Source: G020348385 sp964580235 (GTDB taxonomy: Bacteria > Acidobacteriota > Aminicenantia > Aminicenantales > Aminicenantaceae). Taken from it: a stretch of 11,886 bases of DNA. Where the stretch lies: the NCBI GenBank assembly GCA_964580235.1, contig CAZOJY010000110.1, positions 1 through 11,886 of the forward strand. The letters are read 5' to 3'. Position numbers and translations under genes: made by a program. Below the pieces are notes generated by a model, which worked only from the letters and a program-made list of their open reading frames with translations, was not told the origin of the DNA and ran no database searches. Shown here piece by piece: positions 4,512 through 11,886 of the stretch (position 1 is the stretch's first letter; every line of letters begins with the position of its first letter).

Positions 4512-6914
4512 ATGCTTAAAAATTATTTAAAGGTAGCCTTCAGGAACATCAGAAGAGAGAAAGTCTATTCACTGATAAATATTTTGGGCCTGGCGGTTGG
4601 AATTGCCTGTTTTCTGTTAATCGTTTTCTATATACAGCATGAGCGGACTTATGACGATTTCCATAAAAACGGAAAAAACATCTATCAGGTCGTGCGTATT
4701 AATAGGACAGAGGACTGGGAAGGGCGCAGGGTGAATACAGGTGCACCTCTTGCCCCTCTGATGTTGGAAAATCTCTCAGGAATAAAACAGGCGGTGAGGT
4801 TCACAGGATTCCGGAATAATCTGATCGGCTATCGGGAAAATCGGTATATCGAAAGAAAGTTTTTCTTTGCCGATGCATCGGTTTTCGACGTTTTCACGTT
4901 TCCTCTCTCCCGAGGCGATCCTGCCACTGCTCTGAAACAGCCATTTTCTGTGGTTTTGACCCAGGAAACTGCCCAAAAATATTTTGGGGATGTGGATCCG
5001 GTCAACAAAACGATGACCTATTTCTCCAGGGGCAATACCTTTGATTTCCTCGTGACGGGAGTATTGGCGGAAATTCCCTCTCATTCTCATCTCGATTTTG
5101 ATTTTTTGGCCTCCTACAGCAGCCTCCTTCCGATTGCAGGGGAATGGTTTATTACCAAGCACTGGGATAGTCCGACCTGGACCTACATTCTTCTGAATGA
5201 AGGAGTAAGTCCTGAAACAGTAAACAGTCTGCTGCCTGATTTTTCGGAGAAATATGTCGATAAATGGAGCTTTTCTTCTGTCAATTTTGAGCTGCTTCCT
5301 TTAAGAGATGTCTATTTTCACTCCCCCGGCCCGGCAATAGGAAAGGTTGGCAATACCCAATACCTTTTCATTTTTACGATCATTGCTGTCTTCATACTCC
5401 TCATTGCTTGTGTTAACTTTATGAATCTGGCCACAGCCCGTTCAGGTTCCCGTGCTAAAGAAATTGGTTTAAGAAAAGTTGTTGGTGCACAGAGGGCGCA
5501 GCTCATACGCCAGTTCATAGGAGAGTCTCTTGTTTACAGTTTTATGGCGCTTGTTGTGGCTATCCTTCTCGCCGAAATCTTTTTGCCCCGCTTTTCAGGT
5601 CTTATCGGGCAGGAATTGCACATAAACTATGCCAAAAACTCATCTTATCTGTTAACGATTCTTTTGACGGCCATCACTGTCGGTGTGTTCGCAGGGAGTT
5701 ATCCTGCTTTCTTTCTTTCTGCTTTCCAGCCCAGCTCTGTTCTCAAGGGGAAACTGGGCAGAAGGGGAGCAGCGGTTTGGGTTCGGAAGGCCCTTGTGGT
5801 CGGACAGTTTGCTATCTCGATTGCATTGATCGCAGGATCTTTTTTTGTTATCAAACAGATTAACTACATAAAAAACAGAGATTTGGGTTTCAATAAAGAA
5901 CATGTGGTCACCGTGCCTTTGCGCGACCGGTCTATAAGCAGCAAATATGAATTATTGAAAAACAGATGGCTTCAGAATTCAAAAATTCTGCGTGTTACCG
6001 CCTCTTCGATGGAGCCAGGTGTTTCTTCGCAGAATGGAATCAATGTCAAAGCAAGGGGAGTTGAAGAACTGATGATCGGCATCATTTATGTTGATCATGA
6101 CTATGCCAAAACCCTGGAGATCGAAATAGCCACCGGAAGGGATTTTTCAAAAGATATCTCGACCGATGCGGCAGAAGGGATACTTATGAATCAGACAGCG
6201 ATGGACAAGCTGGGATGGTCAACCGGAGTGGGAGAAGACATGGAGCTTTATTTCAAGGAGGGCGGCAAAAAAATCCCGGTGTACCAGGGAAGGGTAATCG
6301 GAATTGTCAACGATTTTAACTTTCGAGATCTCACCACGCCCATGCAGCCTCTCCTGATAAAGATCGATCCCACCAGGTTTCGCTATGCGATGATCCGGAT
6401 TGACGGGACTAACATTCCCGAATCCATTCAGTATTTAAAAAAAGGCTGGCAGGAGATGGGATTTGACTTTCCGTTTGAATTCGCGTTTTTAGAAGACAAT
6501 ATGAACAGGGTCTACAAGAGTGTGGAAACATTCGGTGCTGTTACGCGCTACGGCACGTTTTGGGCCATATTAATCGCCTGCCTGGGACTTTCCGGCTTGG
6601 CCTCTTTTACTGTAGAAAAGAGAACCAAAGAGATCGGAATCAGAAAAGTTATTGGAGCATCCATTCCTGGGATTATAGCCTTGATCAATAAAGATTTTCT
6701 CAAGCTTGTTATCGTTTCCAACATCATCGCCTGGCCGATTGCCTATTATGGCATGTCCCGGTTCCTCCAGTACTTTGCCTACAGGACAAGCATCCAGATT
6801 TGGGCTTTTCTCTTTGCCGGAGGTTTTACCCTGTTGATTTCATTCTTCACGGTGAGCTTCCAGGCTGTCAAGGCTTCCACCCGTAACCCGGCAAAAACAT
6901 TGAGATATGAATAA
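4512..6914 (+). CDS. MacB/FtsX-type ABC transporter permease, about 800 residues
   Basis: 800 residues from the ATG. N-terminal MLKNYLKVAFRNIRREKVYS leads into TM1 (about 19-41). An extracytoplasmic MacB_PCD-like domain follows (about 42-280), with the typical ERTYDDFHKNGKNIYQVVR and DVFTFPLSRGDPATAL stretches. TM2 to TM4 (about 283-306, 336-357, 378-400) form an FtsX domain with the coupling motif RAKEIGLRKVVGA (about 314-326). TM5 (about 424-446) starts a second half with another extracytoplasmic domain (about 447-680). The last FtsX domain has TM6 to TM8 (about 680-700, 730-749, 762-783) and the matching RTKEIGIRKVIGA motif. The tail NPAKTLRYE is standard for this class. Such permeases work with a MacB/LolD-like ATPase in export, lipoprotein handling or mechanotransmission; none is encoded here, so partner and substrate are unknown. 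The duplicated layout is normal for this subfamily. Confidence 0.93.
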   Translation: MLKNYLKVAFRNIRREKVYSLINILGLAVGIACFLLIVFYIQHERTYDDFHKNGKNIYQVVRINRTEDWEGRRVNTGAPLAPLMLENLSGIKQAVRFTGFRNNLIGYRENRYIERKFFFADASVFDVFTFPLSRGDPATALKQPFSVVLTQETAQKYFGDVDPVNKTMTYFSRGNTFDFLVTGVLAEIPSHSHLDFDFLASYSSLLPIAGEWFITKHWDSPTWTYILLNEGVSPETVNSLLPDFSEKYVDKWSFSSVNFELLPLRDVYFHSPGPAIGKVGNTQYLFIFTIIAVFILLIACVNFMNLATARSGSRAKEIGLRKVVGAQRAQLIRQFIGESLVYSFMALVVAILLAEIFLPRFSGLIGQELHINYAKNSSYLLTILLTAITVGVFAGSYPAFFLSAFQPSSVLKGKLGRRGAAVWVRKALVVGQFAISIALIAGSFFVIKQINYIKNRDLGFNKEHVVTVPLRDRSISSKYELLKNRWLQNSKILRVTASSMEPGVSSQNGINVKARGVEELMIGIIYVDHDYAKTLEIEIATGRDFSKDISTDAAEGILMNQTAMDKLGWSTGVGEDMELYFKEGGKKIPVYQGRVIGIVNDFNFRDLTTPMQPLLIKIDPTRFRYAMIRIDGTNIPESIQYLKKGWQEMGFDFPFEFAFLEDNMNRVYKSVETFGAVTRYGTFWAILIACLGLSGLASFTVEKRTKEIGIRKVIGASIPGIIALINKDFLKLVIVSNIIAWPIAYYGMSRFLQYFAYRTSIQIWAFLFAGGFTLLISFFTVSFQAVKASTRNPAKTLRYE

Positions 6915-6989
6915 TGCCCTCTTCTCATCTCTCCATGAATCAAAAAATTATATTGTATGGATACCAAACCAGCAGCCCTGATCCCCTAA

Positions 6990-7853
6990 TCAATCTTTTA
7001 TGGCTTCTCCATCCGGGTAGGCATTTATCACGTCTGCAGGGACCTCATAAACTTTGCTCCAGCCGCCATACCGCTGGAGCACGCTAGGTGAGGTGATGCC
7101 GCATTTTTTCCCACTCTTTATCAGATAAACAGGGCGGTTCGGGCGATTTCCCATTTCGATCACAACGTAACCCTCAAAAGTAAGATCAACCATCTCCTCC
7201 TCTTCCATCTTCTCCAAAGTTTCGGTGGAAACCTCCACAAGGTATTGCCAGGGATCCTTCCCTCTGTTTTGGTCATAGTTGAAACGAAAAAGGCTTTCCA
7301 AATTTTTAAATGGATGTCTCACATATTCTCCAGGCCTTCTTCTTTCTATCAAATAAACGGTATCGTTCGCCGTTTTAACGTATTTTTGATGGAGATAAGC
7401 CAAATTATCTGCGGACGGCCATAAGGAAAATTCGTACTCCATCCGATCGAGCAGCCTCTTGCAATCATCAAGGGAGTAGGGGACATGCCGCACAACATCA
7501 CTCTCTTCCTCGAGATCGTTATATGATCGAGTCAGATTCACAAAAGCATTATAAAGGTTGGTTCTCAAGTATCCTGTCTTGAAATAGTTGAACCTTTCTT
7601 CTGTCAATCTCAAAAACAATCGACAGGATGCGGCAAAAGATTCGGCTTTGAACAGAATCGCTTGTTCCTGGTCGGAAATCTCACTTCCCCAGCCTTTGTA
7701 ATAATCATAACTGGCTTGAGCCATGTGGATCGATAATTCTGCAAGCTGTTTTGCCAGTTCGTATATATTCCTGTCCCTGTCGGCCTTTGCCGTGGAAACC
7801 AGAGAACAAAACAATGATAGGATTAAAATGACATTGATTACCCTGTTCCTCAC
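6990..7853 (-). CDS. Secreted protein of unknown function
   Basis: 287 residues from GTG 7851-7853. Signal peptide MRNRVINVILILSLFCSLVSTAKA probably ends at AKA-D (residue 24). The first half of the mature protein (about 25-145) is predicted helical with many aromatic and charged residues, for example LAELSIHMAQASYDYYKGW and LDDCKRLLDRMEYEFSLWP. A short acidic stretch (KMEEEEMVDL) separates it from the C-terminal part. Residues about 241-287 read VYLIKSGKKCGITSPSVL, then QRYGGWSKVYEVPADVINAYP. This resembles a short VYLI-x-GKK-x-x-I-x-SP repeat seen near the ends of some secreted bacterial proteins. There is no enzyme motif. GGAGG (7859-7863) lies five bases before the chosen GTG; another in-frame GTG at 7865 is less well placed. 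It follows the S9 gene by 70 bp on the same strand but appears to have its own promoter. Confidence 0.75.
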   Translation of the reverse strand: MRNRVINVILILSLFCSLVSTAKADRDRNIYELAKQLAELSIHMAQASYDYYKGWGSEISDQEQAILFKAESFAASCRLFLRLTEERFNYFKTGYLRTNLYNAFVNLTRSYNDLEEESDVVRHVPYSLDDCKRLLDRMEYEFSLWPSADNLAYLHQKYVKTANDTVYLIERRRPGEYVRHPFKNLESLFRFNYDQNRGKDPWQYLVEVSTETLEKMEEEEMVDLTFEGYVVIEMGNRPNRPVYLIKSGKKCGITSPSVLQRYGGWSKVYEVPADVINAYPDGEAIKD

Positions 7854-7858
7854 GATTC

Positions 7859-7863
7859 CCTCC
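7859..7863 (-). promoter_or_regulatory. Ribosome binding site deciding the GTG start at 7853
   Basis: GGAGG read on the minus strand ends five bases before GTG 7851-7853. It lies between the two candidate GTG starts, so only the downstream one can use it. The shorter start also gives a cleaner signal peptide (MRNRVINV). Confidence 0.6.
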
Positions 7864-7883
7864 ACACATCGTTATTCCTCATA

Positions 7884-7912
7884 AAAATAGCGAAACCCTA
7901 TCTGAAAGTCAA
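7884..7912 (-). promoter_or_regulatory. Sigma70-like promoter of the unknown secreted protein
   Basis: On the minus strand TTGACT (7907-7912) and TATTTT (7884-7889) are 17 bases apart. They lie wholly in the 70-bp gap after the S9 peptidase gene. The predicted start near 7877 gives a leader of about 24 bases ahead of GTG 7853. This suggests the gene need not be read through from the peptidase gene. Confidence 0.5.
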
Positions 7913-7923
7913 TTCAATGTCCA

Positions 7924-10257
7924 TCACTTGCGTAAGGAATCCATCCGGAACTTGTATTCTCTTGGCGGCTTTGCGCCCATCAGGTGTTTGACAAAATAAT
8001 CCCATCGGCGCCTCATCATGTAGGATTCCCGGCTAAAGCCATGACCGCGGTTGGGAAACAGGATGAGATCGAAATCTTTATTGGCCGCTATAAGCTCGTT
8101 CACGACAAGGAGCGTGTTGTTCATGGGCACATTGGAGTCCATAGTGCCATGGGCCAGGAGAAGCTTGCCCTTCAGGTTTTTGGCCAGAAGCTGGTTTGCC
8201 TGGTTATCGTAGGTGGTGGTGCCGTCAGGGTTTTTCTTTAAGAGTCCCTGCCATTTTTCTCCCCAATCATCTTCGTACGTCCTGTTGTCATGATTTCCTG
8301 CACCGCTCACAGCCACTTTGAAAAAATCGGGGTAACGGAGGATGGCATCTGTCGATGCAAATCCACCGCCTGAATGACCGTAGATCCCTACCCGGTCGAT
8401 GTCAATCCAGGGAAACCGTGAGGCAAGCTGCTTCATTCCGGTGATCTGGTCCGGGAGCCCATTGTCGCCCATGTTTCCGTAGTAGGCGGCATGGAAGGAT
8501 TTCGACCGCATGGGTGTCCCCATGGCGTCCAGGGAAACCACGATGAATCCCAGTTCGGCCAGAGCTTGCCTGTCTCCGCGTGAAGCAGAAAAACTGCGGC
8601 TCCCTACACTTCCTGTCTGTGGGCCGGGGTAGATGTTATTGATGATCGGATATTTTTTGGTTGGATCGAAGTCGGTGGGCTTGAACATAAGCCCGTAGAG
8701 GTCGGTCACACCATCCCGAGCCTTGACTGTAAAGGGGACCGGCGGCTTCCATCCTGCCTTGAAGAGGCGGGAGATGTCAGCTTTCTCAATAGAAAGAAGT
8801 TTACGGCCGTTTTTATCCCGAAGCTCATGGACCGGCGGTTCCACTGGAGTCGAATAGGTATCGACAAAGCAATCTCCTTCGGGGGATAACGAGACGGTGT
8901 GATTGGCGTTACTCGGGCTCAGGAGCTTGAGATCGGATCCATCCATACCGATGCGGTAGAGATATTGGAAGTAAGGATCGCCCTGTTCCCGGCCTGCTCC
9001 CGTGAAGTACAGAGTGCGTTTTTTCTTGTCCACCCGCAGAACCTGCAGCACATTCCAACTGCCCTCGGTTATGCGACTTTTCAGCTTTCCTGTTTCCAAG
9101 TCATACAGATAGAGATGTCCCCAGTCATCCCGCTGCGAGAACCAGATCACTTCGTTCGATTCGGGCAGTACGTGCCAATTTACTTTATTGAATCCTGATT
9201 CAAAAAACGTATCGACCTTTTCTTCCAGGACATCCCGGACAGTGCCTGTTTCCGGATCGGCTGTCCGGAGCACAACATGTTTATGGTCACGGGAAACTGA
9301 GACAAAAGCGAGTCGGGAAGAATCCGGGCTCCATTCCGCATCGGCCAGCTCTCCTGTCCGCAAAGCGATGTGATCTGTGATGGTAGAACGGTGTTGGTCA
9401 GGAGGCATCTGAAGCCGCACGACACGGGGGCCGTCGATATGGATCACCACCCGGTGGATCCGGAAAATTTCCTTATCCTCGGGGAGGGGGTACTTCCATG
9501 CCTGGAGCTTTGGGTGACCCACGTTGGTTGTTACAAGGTACATCTCTCCTACGCCTCTCCCATCGTGCTGGAAGGTGGCAATTTTTTTTGAATTTGGCGA
9601 CCAGAGCAGCACAGGCCGATTACTTTTTGTCCACCCCGCATTATTTGTGGCATAACCGAAATCCTTCACGCCATCGGTTGTGAGCTGTATTTCCTTCCCG
9701 GAATCGAGATCCCTTGCCCAAAGATTGTATTCACGGATGAATGCGCCGAGGGTGCCGTCTGGAGAAACGATTACATTGCGGTTAATCCTTTTTCTCGGCT
9801 TGCCCTTTTTGCAGAGATTATTCTGGATATCATAGGTGTATTGGACGGGGCCCACTGTAAAAATCAGAGAATCCTTGTTTTCGGAGAACTCAAACCTCTG
9901 AAAAGGCAGTTTGAAGGGCTTGTATGATTTTCCGGCAGCCTCAGACAAAGCTTGTGCCAGTTTTTCATGGTCGAAAGCTCTTTTCCTTTGTTTTTTTTTG
10001 GCATCCACCAGCATAAATTCATATCCCTCGGGGATAGTGTTCCGGTACCAGAAAGAATTACCATCGATCCAGCTAGGCCGGACACTGGCACCGAACACAA
10101 GTGGACCTGTGTGCTGGCTCAGAAATTTTTCAGCATGAGCGTAATCTTCGGCCGAAAGAATCCGCTTGCCCTGCTGATTTGCTGATGCCGGATTGAAGCC
10201 TGCCAGCACCAGGATCCCTATAACCGCAAACGAAAGACATCTGCTGATAGTTTTCAT
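7924..10257 (-). CDS. Secreted S9 family peptidase (dipeptidyl peptidase IV-like)
   Basis: 777 residues from the ATG. The signal peptide MKTISRCLSFAVIGILVLAG...ASA is cleaved near residue 27. Residues about 50-500 form the DPP-IV-type N-terminal beta-propeller, with repeats such as VIVSPDGTLGAFIREYNLWARD, LLWSPNSKKIATFQ, EWSPDSSRLAFVSVSR and WGHLYLYDLETGKL. The alpha/beta hydrolase domain (about 515-765) holds the full triad: Ser629 in YGHSGGG, Asp707 in AHGTMDSNVP and His739 in NRGHGF. The oxyanion region IYPGPQTG is present too. The enzyme should cut dipeptides, or short peptides, from the N-terminus of substrates in the periplasm or outside. Length is normal for S9B/S9C. The start ATG has AGGAGG six bases upstream; the longer frame begins at a TTG (10272) that lacks such a site. 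Exact specificity (post-proline or otherwise) cannot be read from the sequence. Confidence 0.93.
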   Translation of the reverse strand: MKTISRCLSFAVIGILVLAGFNPASANQQGKRILSAEDYAHAEKFLSQHTGPLVFGASVRPSWIDGNSFWYRNTIPEGYEFMLVDAKKKQRKRAFDHEKLAQALSEAAGKSYKPFKLPFQRFEFSENKDSLIFTVGPVQYTYDIQNNLCKKGKPRKRINRNVIVSPDGTLGAFIREYNLWARDLDSGKEIQLTTDGVKDFGYATNNAGWTKSNRPVLLWSPNSKKIATFQHDGRGVGEMYLVTTNVGHPKLQAWKYPLPEDKEIFRIHRVVIHIDGPRVVRLQMPPDQHRSTITDHIALRTGELADAEWSPDSSRLAFVSVSRDHKHVVLRTADPETGTVRDVLEEKVDTFFESGFNKVNWHVLPESNEVIWFSQRDDWGHLYLYDLETGKLKSRITEGSWNVLQVLRVDKKKRTLYFTGAGREQGDPYFQYLYRIGMDGSDLKLLSPSNANHTVSLSPEGDCFVDTYSTPVEPPVHELRDKNGRKLLSIEKADISRLFKAGWKPPVPFTVKARDGVTDLYGLMFKPTDFDPTKKYPIINNIYPGPQTGSVGSRSFSASRGDRQALAELGFIVVSLDAMGTPMRSKSFHAAYYGNMGDNGLPDQITGMKQLASRFPWIDIDRVGIYGHSGGGFASTDAILRYPDFFKVAVSGAGNHDNRTYEDDWGEKWQGLLKKNPDGTTTYDNQANQLLAKNLKGKLLLAHGTMDSNVPMNNTLLVVNELIAANKDFDLILFPNRGHGFSRESYMMRRRWDYFVKHLMGAKPPREYKFRMDSLRK

Positions 10258-10263
10258 AACGTT

Positions 10264-10269
10264 CCTCCT
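10264..10269 (-). promoter_or_regulatory. Ribosome binding site fixing the S9 peptidase start at 10257
   Basis: AGGAGG on the minus strand is six bases before ATG 10255-10257. It lies inside the five extra codons that a TTG start at 10272 would add, which rules against that longer start. Confidence 0.75.
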
Positions 10270-10289
10270 CAAATATTCTTAAGATTCTG

Positions 10290-10318
10290 AAGATACATCA
10301 TTTTTAGTGCAAAAACAA
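10290..10318 (-). promoter_or_regulatory. Sigma70-like promoter candidate of the S9 peptidase gene
   Basis: On the minus strand TTGTTT (10313-10318) and TATCTT (10290-10295) are 17 bases apart. The predicted start near 10283 is about 26 bases before the ATG. The region is AT-rich, and a second TATAAT-like box lies further upstream without a good -35. Confidence 0.4.
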
Positions 10319-10376
10319 TTTTAAAAGCAGCCTATAAAAAATACGCATTATATTTCTGCCGAAAGAAAATGTGGAA

Positions 10377-10405
10377 TTGATGAATGATCTTCCAACATCT
10401 ATAAT
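10377..10405 (+). promoter_or_regulatory. Sigma70 promoter of the M20 amidohydrolase gene
   Basis: TTGATG (10377-10382) and a perfect TATAAT (10400-10405) are separated by exactly 17 bases. This is the best promoter match in the window. The predicted start near 10412 gives a leader of about 48 bases, ending with GGAGG (10448-10452) seven bases before the ATG. Confidence 0.65.
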
Positions 10406-10459
10406 TGAGTCTTATCTGAGTACCACAAAGATCGAAAAAATGGAAAAGGAGGACATGAC

Positions 10460-11782
10460 ATGAAACACAGTTCTCAATTCATATTCATCAACATTCTCTT
10501 GACAGCATCTATCCTGATGTCTTGCCAGGCATTCGCCGCTGTGGATCAAACCCAAGTACTCACGGTCAATCCCACACGGCTCAAACAAAGAATCGAAAAA
10601 CTGGCTACGTACGGAAAAACACAAGAGGGGGGTGTGAATAGAGTGGCCTTCAGCGAAGAAGATATCCGGAGCCGTGAATACATACTTTCGCTCATGAAAG
10701 AAGCGGGATTAATAATCCGTATCGATGAAGCCGGGAACATCATCGGACGCAGGGAGGGCACAGACACTTCTCTTCCTCCCATTGCTTTCGGTTCGCATAC
10801 AGACACCGTTCCTCACGGCGGAAAATTCGACGGGGCTGTGGGCGTTCTCGGAGCCATCGAATGTGTTCAAGTATTAAAGGAGAATTCTGTAAAAACACGT
10901 CATCCCCTGGAAGTTATTGTCTTCACGGATGAAGAAGGCGGCCTCATAGGGAGCAAAGCTATTATCGGAACTCTGACATCCGACGCTCTTGAGGTTAAAA
11001 GTCACAGCGGCAAAACAATTCGTGAGGGAATCTTGGCTCTCGGAGGTAATCCGGACACGCTTGATAGAGCAGTCAGAAAAAAAGGTGACCTCACAGCCTT
11101 TATCGAAATCCACATCGAACAGGGAAGCATTCTTGCCGCCAAAGGCATCGATATCGGTGTTGTCGAGGGGATTGTCGGAATCAACTGGTGGGACGTCACC
11201 ATCGAAGGCTTCGCAAACCATGCAGGCACAACTCCGATGGACAGGAGGCAGGATGCTCTCCTGGCAGCCGCACATTTGATTATCGCTGTGAATAAGGTGG
11301 TGACCGGTGTACCCGGGCGTCAAGTCGGGACCGTCGGCCGCATCAGGGCCGAACCGGGCGCTCCCAACGTCATTCCGGGGAAAGTGGTCATGAGTCTCGA
11401 GCTCCGCGACCTTTCAGCCGAAAAAATCGACTCTCTTTTCCAGAAAATTGTGAAAGAAGCAGACAACATTGCCGGAAAAACAGGCACAAAAATATCTTTT
11501 TCTGCGATAGAGGCGACTGCTGTTCCATCTCCCACGGATCCTTCGATCACAAAGCTTATAGCCGAATCTGCTGAAGATTTGGGGTTGAGCTATCTCATCA
11601 TGCCCAGTGGTGCCGGCCATGATGCCCAGGATATGGCAAAGATTACGCCCACAGGAATGATCTTTGTTCCATCCATAGGTGGGGTCAGCCATTCTCCCAA
11701 AGAATTCACCCCTGCAAAGGATGTCGCCAACGGGGCCAACGTCCTCCTGCAAACGATTCTTAAAATTGACCGAACGTTCTAA
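10460..11782 (+). CDS. Exported M20-family amidohydrolase (N-carbamoyl-L-amino acid hydrolase / allantoate amidohydrolase type)
   Basis: 440 residues. The signal peptide ends in LMSC, with Cys22 as probable lipid anchor; cleavage after AFA (about residue 26) is the alternative. The catalytic domain is split by a dimerisation/lid domain (about 240-350), as in this family. Expected metal ligands are His113 and Asp124 in GSHTDTVPHGGKFDG, Glu159 in FTDEEGG, His218 in IEIHIEQG and His411 in GVSHSPKE; Glu158 is the general base. His254 in FANHAGTTPMDRRQDA and His387 in GAGHDAQ fit the substrate-binding positions. Relatives hydrolyse N-carbamoyl amino acids, allantoate, ureidoglycolate or beta-ureidopropionate, and some release amino acids from amides. 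No hydantoinase or purine-degradation gene is nearby, so a role in trimming acylated or carbamoylated amino acids from peptides is possible. The family is usually cytoplasmic, which makes the export signal notable. It is divergent from the S9 peptidase gene. Confidence 0.9.
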   Translation: MKHSSQFIFINILLTASILMSCQAFAAVDQTQVLTVNPTRLKQRIEKLATYGKTQEGGVNRVAFSEEDIRSREYILSLMKEAGLIIRIDEAGNIIGRREGTDTSLPPIAFGSHTDTVPHGGKFDGAVGVLGAIECVQVLKENSVKTRHPLEVIVFTDEEGGLIGSKAIIGTLTSDALEVKSHSGKTIREGILALGGNPDTLDRAVRKKGDLTAFIEIHIEQGSILAAKGIDIGVVEGIVGINWWDVTIEGFANHAGTTPMDRRQDALLAAAHLIIAVNKVVTGVPGRQVGTVGRIRAEPGAPNVIPGKVVMSLELRDLSAEKIDSLFQKIVKEADNIAGKTGTKISFSAIEATAVPSPTDPSITKLIAESAEDLGLSYLIMPSGAGHDAQDMAKITPTGMIFVPSIGGVSHSPKEFTPAKDVANGANVLLQTILKIDRTF

Positions 11783-11868
11783 TCCAATCAGGTTTTCCAG
11801 GATGGACGTTTTCCATAAATCGCGCAACTTCTCCATCACATTTGGAGTCTATATTAATGGAGGGCGGA

Positions 11869-11886
11869 ATGAAACTGCTTGGCATA
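11869..11886 (+). CDS. Start of a further gene, cut by the window edge
   Basis: ATG 11869-11871 begins the peptide MKLLGI. A strong GGAGGG (11859-11864) lies four bases before it. The gene is on the same strand as the amidohydrolase, 86 bp after it, and could be co-transcribed. Six codons are too few to identify a product. Confidence 0.5.

Noticed and set aside
4776..5162. A 128-codon open frame on the minus strand
   Set aside because: It is antisense to the first extracytoplasmic domain of the permease, with no family pattern.
6915..6989. Bidirectional terminator between the permease and the secreted protein
   Set aside because: The only inverted repeat (TCCAT / ATGGA) has a 5-bp stem and a 20-base loop, which is too weak to call.
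10258..10272. Extension of the S9 peptidase to a TTG start at 10272
   Set aside because: The added codons are the AGGAGG ribosome binding site for ATG 10257.
10874..11323. A 149-codon open frame on the minus strand
   Set aside because: It is entirely antisense to the M20 gene, with a Cys- and His-rich peptide typical of a shadow frame.
11414..11839. A 141-codon open frame on the minus strand
   Set aside because: It lies opposite the M20 amidohydrolase, whose metal ligands and motifs are complete. Its peptide shows no recognisable pattern and it has no fitting upstream signals.

Overview
The window looks like a stretch of chromosome from a Gram-negative-type, probably uncultured bacterium that exports many peptidases and lipoproteins. 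My best guess is Candidatus Aminicenantota (OP8) or a relative. That is inferred from gene content: two neighbouring six-bladed beta-propeller lipoproteins, a MacB/FtsX permease of about 800 residues with no ATPase beside it, an S9 peptidase and a small HExxH metallopeptidase. Several genes have strong GGAGG-type ribosome binding sites and sigma70-like promoters, which argues against Bacteroidota. There are no tRNA or rRNA genes, no CRISPR array and no intact mobile element.

Layout from left to right. Bases 1-1880 are AT-rich. They hold the 3' end of one propeller lipoprotein (2-106), a complete paralogue (434-1579), and two gaps with only degraded or doubtful coding traces. Next is a membrane-anchored TPR protein (minus strand). 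It is divergent from a Tat-exported M24 aminopeptidase lipoprotein, and two sigma70-like promoters lie back to back between them. The M24 gene meets a small HELMH metallopeptidase tail to tail, with overlapping stop codons. The metallopeptidase is preceded by, and overlaps, a 59-codon ORF on its own strand (4254-4433) that is easy to miss. A large ABC-type permease (4512-6914) follows. On the minus strand are a secreted protein of unknown function (6990-7853) and a secreted DPP-IV-like S9 peptidase (7924-10257). An exported M20-family amidohydrolase (10460-11782) is divergent from the S9 gene. At the right edge the first six codons of another gene are visible.

How the genes may work together: three exported hydrolases (M24, S9 and M20) keep all their expected catalytic or metal-binding residues. 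Together they could take peptides apart outside the cytoplasm: the S9 enzyme removing dipeptides, the M24 enzyme trimming N-terminal or Xaa-Pro residues, and the M20 enzyme cleaving amide or carbamoyl groups. This fits a peptide-scavenging life style, but the genes are mostly separate transcription units and the functional link is inference. The permease probably belongs to the MacB-like export or lipoprotein-handling class, with its ATPase elsewhere.
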